From: Pullichristensenella excrementipullorum | Lineage (GTDB): Bacteria; Bacillota; Clostridia; Christensenellales; Aristaeellaceae | Assembly: GCA_018713365.1 (NCBI GenBank) | Contig: DVOU01000008.1 | Location: 1-64,000, forward strand | DNA: 64,000 bases | Direction of reading: 5' to 3' | In this document: positions 55,718 to 63,377 of the stretch, in pieces | Position numbering within the stretch: the first letter of the stretch is position 1 | Layout of the letters: each line of letters begins with the position of its first letter | Translations under genes and position numbers: made by a program | Notes under the pieces: generated by a model | Databases searched by the model: none | Seen by the model: only the letters and a program-made list of their open reading frames with translations | Told to the model about the DNA's origin: nothing

Positions 55718-56236
55718 CTATTCCGGGATGGAGAAGGCCCACTTGCAGCTGCAGGTATCGTCCGTGACCTCGGGGTAGCAGCTCAGGCACTCGCACTGTA
55801 TGCGGCTGTCGATCTCGCGGGCGAAGCCGCTGTATTCGATGACGCCCACGCCCTTGCAGGGGTGGAAGGGCATGCCCTTGCGTTCGCGCGCCGCCTGCAC
55901 GCGGCAGACCTCCATGGTGTAGATGAGTTTGCCGTCCACATGGTCGCAGCGCGAGCGGTTGAGGTGGCCGTAAAAGCGCAGCGCCAGCGCCTTTTCCAGC
56001 CCTTCAAGGCCGGGATGTTCGGGAAGCTGCAAAAACTGCCGGATGCGGCGCGCCTCGATGACGGTGAAGCGCTCCCAGGCCCGCGCGTCGTGGAACATGG
56101 CCGCGTCCATGCCCTCCTCTTTTTCCACGGACTGGAACCACACGCCGTCCATGGCCAGCCAGTTCCTGGCGTAGATGTCCAGAAGCTCGATGAGCTGTTC
56201 GCGGCTCAATGCCTCGAGCGCCCCGCGCGTATCCAT
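55718..56236 (-). CDS. DUF6125-like cytosolic protein with Cys cluster
   Basis: A 172-residue protein without membrane segment: LSREQLIELLDIYARNWLAMDGVWFQSVEKEEGMDAAMFHD (in pieces), a helical core (ARAWERFTVIEARRIRQFLQLPEH) and a C-terminal half with cysteines in HPCKGVGVIEYSGFAREI and CECLSCYPEV and CSCKWAF. These residues, with His in FHP and DHVDG, could hold a metal. The pattern matches proteins annotated DUF6125, function unknown. It is the first gene of the operon with the ACT-MBL fusion. ATG at 56236. Confidence 0.8.
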   Translation of the reverse strand: MDTRGALEALSREQLIELLDIYARNWLAMDGVWFQSVEKEEGMDAAMFHDARAWERFTVIEARRIRQFLQLPEHPGLEGLEKALALRFYGHLNRSRCDHVDGKLIYTMEVCRVQAARERKGMPFHPCKGVGVIEYSGFAREIDSRIQCECLSCYPEVTDDTCSCKWAFSIPE

Positions 56237-56269
56237 AAAACCCGCCGCCTTTCCCGAAACGTATGCTCC

Positions 56270-56278
56270 ATTATAGCA
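56270..56278 (-). promoter_or_regulatory. Extended -10 promoter of the DUF6125-like operon
   Basis: On the minus strand TGC-TATAAT with TATAAT at plus 56270-56275. No good -35 hexamer is found 17 bp upstream (CTCTTT). Confidence 0.55.
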
Positions 56279-56326
56279 CGCGCAGTTTAAGAAAAGAGGC
56301 GGCGGGCGAAAAAAGGCCCCGCCCGT

Positions 56327-56554
56327 TCAGCGACGCGGCGGGGGATACGGGGCGCGCACATTGGTGCGGCCGAGGAGGTAGTCCACGCTGGTATGGTGAA
56401 AGTCCGCGAGGGCGCTCAGCACCCACGGCGGGATCATGTGCGTGCCTGTTTCGTAATAGGAATACGAGCGCTGCGTGACGTTGATGGCCTGCGCGATCTG
56501 TGCCTGCGTCAGGTCGCTGTCTTCCCGCAGGTCGCGGATGCGGCGATAGTACAA
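56327..56554 (-). CDS. XRE-family transcriptional regulator
   Basis: A 75-residue protein that is a single Cro/C1-type helix-turn-helix domain: RIRDLREDSDLTQAQIAQAINVTQRSYSYYETGTHMIPPWVLSALADFHHTSVDYLLGRT (in pieces). DLTQAQIAQAINVTQRSYSYYE is the DNA-binding part. There is no sensor domain. The start could be TTG at 56554 with GGGGGGTG 6 bases upstream or GTG at 56563. It lies between the DUF6125 operon and the MazG-like gene and might regulate either. Confidence 0.85.
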   Translation of the reverse strand: MYYRRIRDLREDSDLTQAQIAQAINVTQRSYSYYETGTHMIPPWVLSALADFHHTSVDYLLGRTNVRAPYPPPRR

Positions 56555-56602
56555 GAAAAACACCCCCCGATGTGTGTATATCCTTGGGTCAGGCGCACTT
56601 TA

Positions 56603-56630
56603 AGCGCCCCCATCGGCTGACGGGGGCGCT
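56603..56630. terminator. Terminator of the glyA-MazG operon
   Basis: AGCGCCCCC (56603-56611) pairs with GGGGGCGCT (56622-56630); CGTTTT follows on plus and TTAAAG on minus. Confidence 0.75.
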
Positions 56631-56634
56631 CGTT

Positions 56635-57006
56635 TTATGGCTCCAATTCGTGTACATCGTAGCCGGGCTTGCTGGACAGGCCCTGCTGGCGGGCGATGTT
56701 CTCCCGGTTCTTGGCCTGGTAGCGCTCAAACAGCTCCTGCGCGTCCATGCCGGCGGCAAGGGCGACGCTGACGGCGAAGTGGAACACGTCCACGGCCTCT
56801 TCCTTTAAGTGTTCGCGGTCGATGGGCCGCGGGTTTTTCCACCACTGGAAGTGGGCGGCGTCCAGCAGTTCGCCGGCCTCGACGATGAGGGCGAGGGCGA
56901 ACTTCTGCACCCATTCGTCGTCCGTCACATCCTCGAGATGGCGCGTTTTATTGATGGAGGCGTTGAACGCCGCCTGCTCGGCAAAGAGGGTCTCCAGCTT
57001 ATCCAT
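56635..57006 (-). CDS. MazG/dimeric-dUTPase-superfamily protein
   Basis: A 123-residue all-alpha NTP pyrophosphohydrolase. The metal-binding pattern of the superfamily is seen as LIVEAGELLDAAHFQWW (E-x2-E type) and, after a gap, HLKEEAVDVFHFAVSVALAAG (E-x2-D). The aromatic WWKNP motif between is typical of the dUTPase-2 branch. It overlaps the glyA stop by 8 bp. Nucleotide substrate is probably dUTP or another dNTP. Confidence 0.88.
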   Translation of the reverse strand: MDKLETLFAEQAAFNASINKTRHLEDVTDDEWVQKFALALIVEAGELLDAAHFQWWKNPRPIDREHLKEEAVDVFHFAVSVALAAGMDAQELFERYQAKNRENIARQQGLSSKPGYDVHELEP

Positions 57007-58237
57007 AGAGCGGGAAGGCCTTGCACAGTTCCAGAGCGCGCGCGCGCACGTCTTCCACGGCGGCCTCGCCCTTTTCGATGATGTCGGCGATCATGTCGGC
57101 GATCTTCACCATTTCCGGCTCCTTCATGCCGCGGGTGGTGACGGCGGGGGTGCCTACGCGCAGGCCGCTGGTGACGAAGGGCGAGCGCGTCTCGCGCGGC
57201 ACGGTGTTCTTGTTGGCGGTGATGTTGGCCTCGCCCAGCAGGCGCTCCAGCTCCTTGCCGGTCATCTCGGTATCGACCAAGTCAATGAGCATCAGGTGGT
57301 TGTCCGTGCCGCCGGAGACGAGGCGCACGCCGCGCTTTACAAGCTGTTCGGCCATGGCGGCGGCGTTCAGGACGATCTGGTGCTGGTAGGCGGCGAAGTC
57401 CTCCCCCATGGCCTCCTTGAAGCAGATGGCCTTGGCGGCAATGACGTGTTCCAGCGGGCCGCCCTGCGTGCCGGGGAAGATGGCCTTGTCGATGGCCCTG
57501 GCGTACTGCTCGCGGCAGAGGATGAGGCCGCCGCGGGGGCCGCGCAGCGTCTTGTGGGTGGTGGTGGTGACCACGTCGGCATAGGGCACGGGGCTCATGT
57601 GTTCGCCCGCGGCCACGAGGCCGGCGATGTGGGCCATGTCCACCATCAGCATCGCGCCCACTTCATCGGCGATCTGGCGGAATTTGGCAAAGTCGATGGC
57701 GCGGGCGTAGGCGCTGGCGCCGGCGACGATCAATTTCGGCTTGTGTTCGAGGGCGAGGCGGCGCACCTCGTCGTAGTCGATGCGCTCAGTCTTCTCGTCG
57801 AGGTTGTAGGCCACGAAGTGGAAGTACTTGCCGGAGAGATTGACGGGGCTGCCGTGGGTGAGGTGGCCGCCGTTGGAAAGGCTCATGCCCAGCACGGTGT
57901 CGCCCGGCTCGAGCAGGGCAAAGTACACGGCGGTGTTGGCCTGCGCGCCGGAATGGGGCTGCACGTTGGCGTGGTCGGCGCCAAAGAGTTTCTTGGCGCG
58001 CTCGCGGGCAAGATCCTCGACCTCATCGACGAACTGACAGCCGCCATAGTAGCGCTTGCCGGGATAGCCCTCGGCGTACTTGTTCGTCAGGTGGGAACCC
58101 ATCGCCTCCATGACGGCGGGGCTGACGAAGTTTTCCGAAGCGATCAGTTCGATGTGCGTCTGCTGACGCTCCAATTCGCGCTGCATGGCGGCATAAATTT
58201 CCGGGTCGGACTGCTTGACGGCAGGGTATTCCAGCAT
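56999..58237 (-). CDS. glyA: Serine hydroxymethyltransferase
   Basis: A 412-residue PLP enzyme that makes glycine and methylene-THF from serine. Conserved parts: IELIASENFVSPAVMEAMGS, YAEGYPGKRYYGGCQFVDEVE, VQPHSGAQANTAVYFALL, and the PLP lysine in VVTTTTHKTLRGPRGGLIL; the end is AFPLYG. ATG at 58237 follows AAGGAGGCGCAAGCC. It is co-transcribed with the MazG-like gene. Confidence 0.98.
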   Translation of the reverse strand: MLEYPAVKQSDPEIYAAMQRELERQQTHIELIASENFVSPAVMEAMGSHLTNKYAEGYPGKRYYGGCQFVDEVEDLARERAKKLFGADHANVQPHSGAQANTAVYFALLEPGDTVLGMSLSNGGHLTHGSPVNLSGKYFHFVAYNLDEKTERIDYDEVRRLALEHKPKLIVAGASAYARAIDFAKFRQIADEVGAMLMVDMAHIAGLVAAGEHMSPVPYADVVTTTTHKTLRGPRGGLILCREQYARAIDKAIFPGTQGGPLEHVIAAKAICFKEAMGEDFAAYQHQIVLNAAAMAEQLVKRGVRLVSGGTDNHLMLIDLVDTEMTGKELERLLGEANITANKNTVPRETRSPFVTSGLRVGTPAVTTRGMKEPEMVKIADMIADIIEKGEAAVEDVRARALELCKAFPLYG

Positions 58238-58268
58238 GGCTTGCGCCTCCTTGTGATTCGTTTTCTCC

Positions 58269-58298
58269 ATATTACGCGATGGAGCGGGCACAAGACAA
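58269..58298 (-). promoter_or_regulatory. Promoter of glyA
   Basis: On the minus strand TTGTCT (plus 58293-58298) and TAATAT (plus 58269-58274) with 18 bp spacing, 32 bp before the start codon. The leader is too short for a riboswitch. Confidence 0.7.
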
Positions 58299-58320
58299 GC
58301 GCGACCGTGTTAAGTCGCGC
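58299..58320 (-). terminator. Terminator-like hairpin of the YugP-like gene
   Basis: GCGCGAC (58299-58305) pairs with GTCGCGC (58314-58320), followed on minus by TTGTCTTG. Confidence 0.65.
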
Positions 58321-58375
58321 CTGTTTTGCGGACATTTGTCGTTATCTCGCGGAAAATGTTCATTTTTGCCGCTTG

Positions 58376-59074
58376 TCAGTCGTCGCGGCGCACGCCGGCG
58401 ATGGCCAGCAGACGCAAAAGCTGCATGATGGCCATGAAGGCGCTGGCCACGTAGGTCATGGCCGCGGCGGACAGCACCTTTTTCGCGCCGCGCATCTCCT
58501 CGCCGGGCTGGAGGTAGCCGTTGGCTTCCAGCGCCGCGAGGGCGCGTTTGGAGGCGTTGAACTCCACCGGCAGCGTGATGAGGGCGAAGAGCACTGCCAG
58601 CGCGAACAGGGCGATGCCCGCGTAGAGCAGCGGTTCCCAGGAGAAGATCAGGCCGACGAGGAACAGCGGCCAGGAGAGGTTGGAGCCGATGTTGACCACC
58701 GGCACCGCCGCCGTGCGCAGCATCAAGGGCGCGTAGCCGTCGCGGTGCTGGAGGACGTGGCCGGCCTCGTGCGCCGCCACGCCCAGCGCCGCCACGGAGG
58801 TGGAGTTGGCCGTGGAGTCCGAGAGGCGCAGCACCATGTTCTTCGGGTCGTAGTGGTCGGTGAGGTTGCCGCGCGTGCGCTCGACGGAGACGTCGTAGAC
58901 GCCCTCGGCGTGCAGGAGCTGTTCGGCCATCTGCGTGGCGGTCATGCCCGAGGAGGCGCGCACCTTGCTGAAGCGGTTGAACGTGCTGGAAACGCGGAAC
59001 TGCGCCCACAGCGAGAGCAGCAGCGCCGGGATCAGCAGCAGGTATGTCCAGTCATAGAAAAACGGAAAGTACAT
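58376..59074 (-). CDS. YugP-like membrane zinc metallopeptidase
   Basis: A 232-residue protein with an N-terminal helix (YLLLIPALLLSLWAQFRV), the zinc motif HEAGH at residues 102-106 within GVAAHEAGHVLQH, and three later hydrophobic helices (VPVVNIGSNLSWPLFLVGLIF, LLYAGIALFALAVLFALITLPVEF, VLSAAAMTYVASAFMAIMQLL). LPVEFNASKRAL is a conserved family segment containing the third metal ligand. ATG at 59074 follows CAAGGAGGAAGACC. Role in membrane protein quality control is presumed. Confidence 0.93.
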   Translation of the reverse strand: MYFPFFYDWTYLLLIPALLLSLWAQFRVSSTFNRFSKVRASSGMTATQMAEQLLHAEGVYDVSVERTRGNLTDHYDPKNMVLRLSDSTANSTSVAALGVAAHEAGHVLQHRDGYAPLMLRTAAVPVVNIGSNLSWPLFLVGLIFSWEPLLYAGIALFALAVLFALITLPVEFNASKRALAALEANGYLQPGEEMRGAKKVLSAAAMTYVASAFMAIMQLLRLLAIAGVRRDD

Positions 59075-59111
59075 GGTCTTCCTCCTTGCGGGGCGTTTCC
59101 CCCATGTTCCT

Positions 59112-59140
59112 ATTGTACCACACGCGGCGGGGTTTGGAAA
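59112..59140 (-). promoter_or_regulatory. Promoter of the YugP-like gene
   Basis: On the minus strand TTTCCA (plus 59135-59140) and TACAAT (plus 59112-59117) with 17 bp spacing. Confidence 0.7.
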
Positions 59141-59201
59141 CAGCTCGCGGCCAAAAACCGCATTTGCGATGGCAAAATGTCGCCGCGCGGGCGCGAACGC
59201 C

Positions 59202-59230
59202 TTGACGGGAGGGGGCGAAGATGGTATGCT
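59202..59230 (+). promoter_or_regulatory. Promoter of the EEP-family gene
   Basis: TTGACG at 59202-59207 and TATGCT at 59225-59230 with 17 bp spacing. Confidence 0.8.
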
Positions 59231-59278
59231 GGAAGCGGCGGGACACGTGGAATATGTGGCCCGGAAGGGGGAACGTTC

Positions 59279-60319
59279 ATGCGCAAAGTGCTGATCGGGC
59301 TGGGCGCCATCGTGGGCGCGCTGCTGGTGCTGCTATTGGCTTACGCGGCCTATGTGCTTCTGAACATGCAGCGCATCGAGGACGATCTGCCGCTGGACGT
59401 TGCGCAGAACGCCGCGGAGACCGTGGAGGCGGGGCGGGAGTACACGCTGCTCACGTGGAACCTCGGCTTTGGCGCCTATTCCGACGATTTCAGCTTCTTC
59501 ATGGACGGCGGCGAGCATGCCCGCGCCCTTTCCAGAGCGGCGGTGGAGGAAAACATCTCCGCCATGGCCGCGCGCGTGCGCGAACTGGACCCCGACTTCG
59601 CGCTTTTGCAGGAAGTGGACGTGGACGCCGACCGCAGTTGGCACGTCAATGAGCGCGCCATGCTGCTGGAGGCGTTCCCGGAGATGTCATCCAGCTTCGC
59701 CGTCAATTACGATTCGCCCTACCTCTTTTACCCGTTCAACGAGCCCATTGGCCGCTCCCTGTCCGGCATCCTCACGCTAACGGGGGCGCGCGTGGACGAA
59801 GCCGTGCGCCATAGTTTGCCGCTGGAAAGCGGGCTTACGCGGCTTACCGACCTCGACCGCTGCTACACCGTCAGCCGCCTGCCGCTTGCAAACGGGGCGA
59901 CGCTGTGCCTGTACAACGTACACCTCTCCGCCTACACCAGCGACGGCAGCATTTCCACCGAACAGGCGCGGCTGCTGCTAAACGACATGGCGGCGGAGTA
60001 CGCGCAGGGCAACTACGCGCTGGCTGGGGGCGATTTCAACAAGGACCTGCCCGGCGATTCCGGCGCGGACTACGCCTGGGCGCAGCCCTTCCCCACCGAG
60101 CTTCTGCCCGAGGGCATCACCCTTTACGCCCCGGAAAACGCCCGCACCAGCCGCTACGCCTGCGAGCCCTACGACCCCGCCACCGCCGTGACCATCACGC
60201 TGGACGGCTTCCTGGCCTCGGAAAACATCGAAGTGCTCTCCTGCGAGGCCATCGAGGAGGGCTTCGCCCACTCCGACAACGAGCCGGTGGTGCTGAGATT
60301 CAAGTTGGTGGAGGGGTAA
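59279..60319 (+). CDS. Endonuclease/exonuclease/phosphatase family protein, membrane-anchored
   Basis: A 346-residue protein with one N-terminal helix (LIGLGAIVGALLVLLLAYAAYVLLN) and an external EEP domain: LLTWNLGFGAYSDDFSFFMDGG, DPDFALLQEVDVDADRSWH (catalytic Glu), CLYNVHLSAYTSDG, ALAGGDFNKDLPG, and HSDNEPVVLRF (catalytic Asp-x-x-x-His region 'SDNEPV'). The uninterrupted frame extends far upstream through antisense sequence, but ATG at 59279 after GGAAGGGGGAACGTTC is the real start. Likely a phosphodiesterase of a lipid, sugar phosphate or nucleic acid outside the membrane. Confidence 0.9.
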   Translation: MRKVLIGLGAIVGALLVLLLAYAAYVLLNMQRIEDDLPLDVAQNAAETVEAGREYTLLTWNLGFGAYSDDFSFFMDGGEHARALSRAAVEENISAMAARVRELDPDFALLQEVDVDADRSWHVNERAMLLEAFPEMSSSFAVNYDSPYLFYPFNEPIGRSLSGILTLTGARVDEAVRHSLPLESGLTRLTDLDRCYTVSRLPLANGATLCLYNVHLSAYTSDGSISTEQARLLLNDMAAEYAQGNYALAGGDFNKDLPGDSGADYAWAQPFPTELLPEGITLYAPENARTSRYACEPYDPATAVTITLDGFLASENIEVLSCEAIEEGFAHSDNEPVVLRFKLVEG

Positions 60320-60347
60320 GAAGGGAACGCCGAAAGGAGGCCGCCCG

Positions 60348-60404
60348 ATGGAAAGATCGCGGAACTGTGCCGCGCGCATAAAGGTTGACAGTACCCTGCC
60401 TTGA
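60348..60404 (+). CDS. Possible short ORF or gene remnant
   Basis: Eighteen codons (MERSRNCAARIKVDSTLP) behind an excellent ribosome site GAAAGGAGGCCGCCCG. The frame ends just before the AT-rich island begins, so it could be the first codons of a gene whose remainder was lost when the island came in. No homology is claimed. Confidence 0.3.
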   Translation: MERSRNCAARIKVDSTLP

Positions 60405-60431
60405 CGCTGTACTGCACGCAAAGATGAAAAA

Positions 60432-60455
60432 GGGCGAGTAAAAAGCAACTCGCCC
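60432..60455 (-). terminator. Terminator of the R-M gene
   Basis: GGGCGAG (60432-60438) pairs with CTCGCCC (60449-60455), followed on minus by TTTTTCATC. Confidence 0.9.
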
Positions 60456-60465
60456 GTAATAGCTT

Positions 60466-63024
60466 CTATTCGCCTAATGTTGAAAGTAAGAGTGTTTTTG
60501 CACTATTGCTTGAAGAAATTGACCGCTCAAGTTCATCAATAGAAGCAATAACTGCATTTCCGATTTGCTCAATAACAGCCCTGTCTTTCGGTACTGGAAT
60601 GGGTATATCCGCTATAATATCCGGTTCCAAATGTTCCTGATTTGTGCCGTAGGCATTTTTTAACATAAGACTTTGTCCTAATTCGCTTTGCAGGAACTCG
60701 TATAGATAACCACGGAGCGGAATATCATCCACGACAATACGAATCAAGTTATTTGTTGCAACATGCCCATCATGTTGTGATAAAGCATATGTGACGCGTC
60801 CAAGTGTTCCAGAATCGGAAACGAGTATATAACCGCGATAAATGGTTAATGCGTCAAGCTGTTTTTTGACTTGCGGACTTGCTTTTGCACTATCTAAGTA
60901 TTTCACATTATCACTATTCAGCTGTGTTAAAGCGGTTCCTGTAAAATACTTTCGGATAGTCGGCCCTGATGTAACGCCCAAATCAGCATAGGGACGCTTA
61001 AAGCGTGGCCCGTTGTAAACACGCGCCAAATCACCTAAACGATGGATTTCAAAATCATCGCGTTCGCTCAATGTAATCACTTTCCGGAAAGCTGCGTTAT
61101 ACTGTGGTAGATAATGAACAGGATTAAAAGAAAGAGTATCAGAATCTAAGTCTGAAAAAGCAATTGTATATCTGAATTCACTTTCTACCAAAGTTCCGTT
61201 TTTGAATTCCCGATAGCTTTCAGCAATTTCAGACAAATCTTCATCCAAAATATGCTGACCGTTACGAATAACCGGGTTTCCTTCGGAATCCTTTTTGAAA
61301 ATTGCTTCTCCCCGACTTGTCTGTCCGACTTTATTAGAAATGGCCATAAAAATACGGTAATCCGGCGTAATATTTCTTAATTTTCGCAAGAAAATAACAG
61401 ATGCTTTGGAACCGCAAAACGGTTCAAAAGTATCTTCATGCAGGTTTATCACAGCAAGGATTTGCGCCTGATTACATATTGTTTTTCTGATTGCAAAGGC
61501 TTCACGATTATCAAGCTGGCCTTTTGCCATTACAATACCGATGATACCGCCTTCCTTCACCCATAAAAGGCACTTTTCAAGGAATAATAGTTCTGGGGCT
61601 ATGCCTTGTCTGTCGTTTAGTTTGTCTGAATAGACAACATCTCCATTGTTTGATATTTCCCATTGATGCCCGTTTTTGTATTGAGAAAGAATGTTTGGCT
61701 CCTTTATCCTTAAATCGTGGCCTGACCCAAACGGGGGATTTGTTAGAATGATATTCGGCTTTTCTATTCCGCATAGTTCATTAAACCGCGCTGACAGCTT
61801 TAATACAGAATCAAGGCTGTTTGCGTGTTCAATCCCGCCGTGTCCATCTTTGCCAAGCAACATATTTGCTTTAGCAATCTTTACGAGTTTAGGCGAAATA
61901 TCAACACCGAAAAGCTGATGGACAACATTTCTTTTTAGAACTTCCTTTGAGTTTGACGAACGGGTGGATTTATCTATATTGTCAAAAATATAGTTCATTG
62001 CCGTTAATAAAAAACCACCGCTACCACAAGCCGGATCTAAAATAATGTCCCGTTCTGTTGGAGAAGCCATTTTAACCATCATGTTAACGACAAGTCTATT
62101 TGTAAAATACTGTCCGCGTTCTCCTTTAAGATGTGAAGCAACATATATTTCATAAGCAGTACCTATTACGTCATGTGGCGAATCCATAAAGGAATATTGT
62201 TGTAATTGCGAAATAACAACAGCCAACTGCTCGTTCGAAGCTGTTATAACTTCTGTCGGTGAAAAGACATCTGTATATCTATCACGAACAGAATTAAATA
62301 GGCGGCGTACACGCAAACAAGCAGCATTCCGCGCCGTTTCATCTGCAAACTCTTCGGGCGTGATATGGAAATCGCATTCATCTTTTGCACTTGCTTCATC
62401 TTCAATTTTCGAGAGAATAATGCGCACCATATCAAGCGCTATATCTTCGGAATCAATACCCGACCGATATATAGCGTTATGGCAACGCCGAAAAGCTAAT
62501 TTCAAATCTACAGGTACAATCAAATCGCCTTTTTTATACTTACCTATACTATCCCATGCTTGTTCATACTTTGGAAGGCCAAGCCATGAAATGATATTGC
62601 CCGTTCTCGCTTCTTTGCGGTAAAAATCAATCTTGTTCCCATTTGTCCAAAACCCGCCCTGTGCAGATGAAGCACTCATATATGAAAGCAGTTGTCCATC
62701 TGAATCGAGGATGGTTGGCGCTTTTGTCTCTGCGACAAGATATATTTCACCTTGATTGTTACTTGCGCAAGCAGCGGCATTATTATACACAACAATATCC
62801 GCCCTCTTTACTTCTCGCCCGATGTTGATACTTCTTTCTAATCCTATGTTAGCAAGCGGATAGCCAAATTCACAATGAAGAATCTGTGCCATTTTCTGCC
62901 GAATACGTTCTTCTGGAGTGTTCGGACGGCGTGTGTCATTGTCGATATAGTCAATGATTTTCCCTTGCGCATCAAGGGTGATTTGAAATTCTTGCGCTTC
63001 AACCCAACTATCAATTTCAGCCAT
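60466..63024 (-). CDS. Single-chain restriction-modification protein (nuclease, N6-adenine methylase and specificity domains)
   Basis: An 852-residue protein. Residues about 25-180 form an HsdR_N/PD-(D/E)XK-type nuclease domain with ADIVVYN (Asp76) and LVAETKAP (Glu99-x-Lys101). Residues about 235-570 form the N6-adenine methylase: helical part, then SAM motif DPACGSGGF at 330-338 and catalytic NPPF at 429-432. The last 200 residues resemble one HsdS target-recognition unit with a closing helix (RLGDLARVYNGPRFKRPY, LVSDSGTLGRVTYAL, IPIPVPKDRAVIEQIGNAVIASIDELERSI in pieces). There is no helicase domain, so it is of type IIG-like layout rather than type I. ATG at 63024 follows CGAAGGGGACTTTACA. 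Its A+T content is far above its surroundings, indicating acquisition. Confidence 0.88.
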   Translation of the reverse strand: MAEIDSWVEAQEFQITLDAQGKIIDYIDNDTRRPNTPEERIRQKMAQILHCEFGYPLANIGLERSINIGREVKRADIVVYNNAAACASNNQGEIYLVAETKAPTILDSDGQLLSYMSASSAQGGFWTNGNKIDFYRKEARTGNIISWLGLPKYEQAWDSIGKYKKGDLIVPVDLKLAFRRCHNAIYRSGIDSEDIALDMVRIILSKIEDEASAKDECDFHITPEEFADETARNAACLRVRRLFNSVRDRYTDVFSPTEVITASNEQLAVVISQLQQYSFMDSPHDVIGTAYEIYVASHLKGERGQYFTNRLVVNMMVKMASPTERDIILDPACGSGGFLLTAMNYIFDNIDKSTRSSNSKEVLKRNVVHQLFGVDISPKLVKIAKANMLLGKDGHGGIEHANSLDSVLKLSARFNELCGIEKPNIILTNPPFGSGHDLRIKEPNILSQYKNGHQWEISNNGDVVYSDKLNDRQGIAPELLFLEKCLLWVKEGGIIGIVMAKGQLDNREAFAIRKTICNQAQILAVINLHEDTFEPFCGSKASVIFLRKLRNITPDYRIFMAISNKVGQTSRGEAIFKKDSEGNPVIRNGQHILDEDLSEIAESYREFKNGTLVESEFRYTIAFSDLDSDTLSFNPVHYLPQYNAAFRKVITLSERDDFEIHRLGDLARVYNGPRFKRPYADLGVTSGPTIRKYFTGTALTQLNSDNVKYLDSAKASPQVKKQLDALTIYRGYILVSDSGTLGRVTYALSQHDGHVATNNLIRIVVDDIPLRGYLYEFLQSELGQSLMLKNAYGTNQEHLEPDIIADIPIPVPKDRAVIEQIGNAVIASIDELERSISSSNSAKTLLLSTLGE

Positions 63025-63040
63025 TGTAAAGTCCCCTTCG

Positions 63041-63129
63041 CTAAAGTATCGAGCAATCTCCTTAATTATAGCACAGTCTCTAAAATATCGCAATAGGAGC
63101 GAAGATATTTCAAGTTTCCTAAAATATCG
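63041..63129 (-). promoter_or_regulatory. Three 11-bp repeats at exact 39-bp period over the R-M promoter
   Basis: CTAAAGTATCG at 63041-63051, CTAAAATATCG at 63080-63090 and CTAAAATATCG at 63119-63129; a weaker copy CATAATATCG is at 63132-63141. The middle one overlaps the -35 element, the first lies between the transcription start and the ATG. They look like binding sites of a regulator. Confidence 0.65.
63065..63093 (-). promoter_or_regulatory. Promoter of the R-M gene
   Basis: On the minus strand TTGCGA (plus 63088-63093) and TATAAT (plus 63065-63070), 17 bp apart, 41 bp before the ATG. Confidence 0.75.
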
Positions 63130-63283
63130 TTCATAATATCGCCTACTAGTGTGGGGTATATGAAAGTAGATTTCAGCGACAGACAAGTGACATTTTGACA
63201 ATGCAGAGCGTTAAAAGCCTTGATATTACAGGGTTTTCGGCGCTCTGCCTGTATTCTGTGGGGCAACGGAAAGGCGTTTTTCT

Positions 63284-63325
63284 ACAAAGCCCGCCGCCGC
63301 GAACGTTCGCGACGGCGGGCTTTGT
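63284..63325. terminator. Terminator of nifJ
   Basis: ACAAAGCCCGCCG (63284-63296) pairs with CGGCGGGCTTTGT (63313-63325), with an inner palindrome CGCGAACGTTCGCG (63298-63311); on minus GTAGAAAAACG follows. Confidence 0.85.
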
Positions 63326-63377
63326 AGCGCTCCGTCCCGCGCGCCCTTGCGGGGCGCGCGGGGCGCTTGTGCGCGGC

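Larger units (their letters stand above)
60430..63250. mobile_element. AT-rich acquired island carrying one R-M gene
   Basis: From about 60430 to 63250 the base composition shifts to AT-rich with AT-ending codons, while both flanks are GC-rich housekeeping DNA. No integrase or transposase is present. The right end holds GCAGAGCG (63202-63209) and CGCTCTGC (63241-63248) as an inverted repeat. Exact junctions cannot be fixed without a comparison genome. Confidence 0.7.

Noticed and set aside
56747..59278. Upstream extension of the EEP-family frame to 1190 codons
   Set aside because: The extension is antisense to MazG-like, glyA and YugP genes and lacks a ribosome site; the real start at 59279 has promoter and Shine-Dalgarno sequence.
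63025..63201. In-frame upstream extension of the R-M gene (59 extra codons)
   Set aside because: It would start at an ATT codon and contains the -10 element and the repeats; ATG at 63024 has a proper ribosome site.
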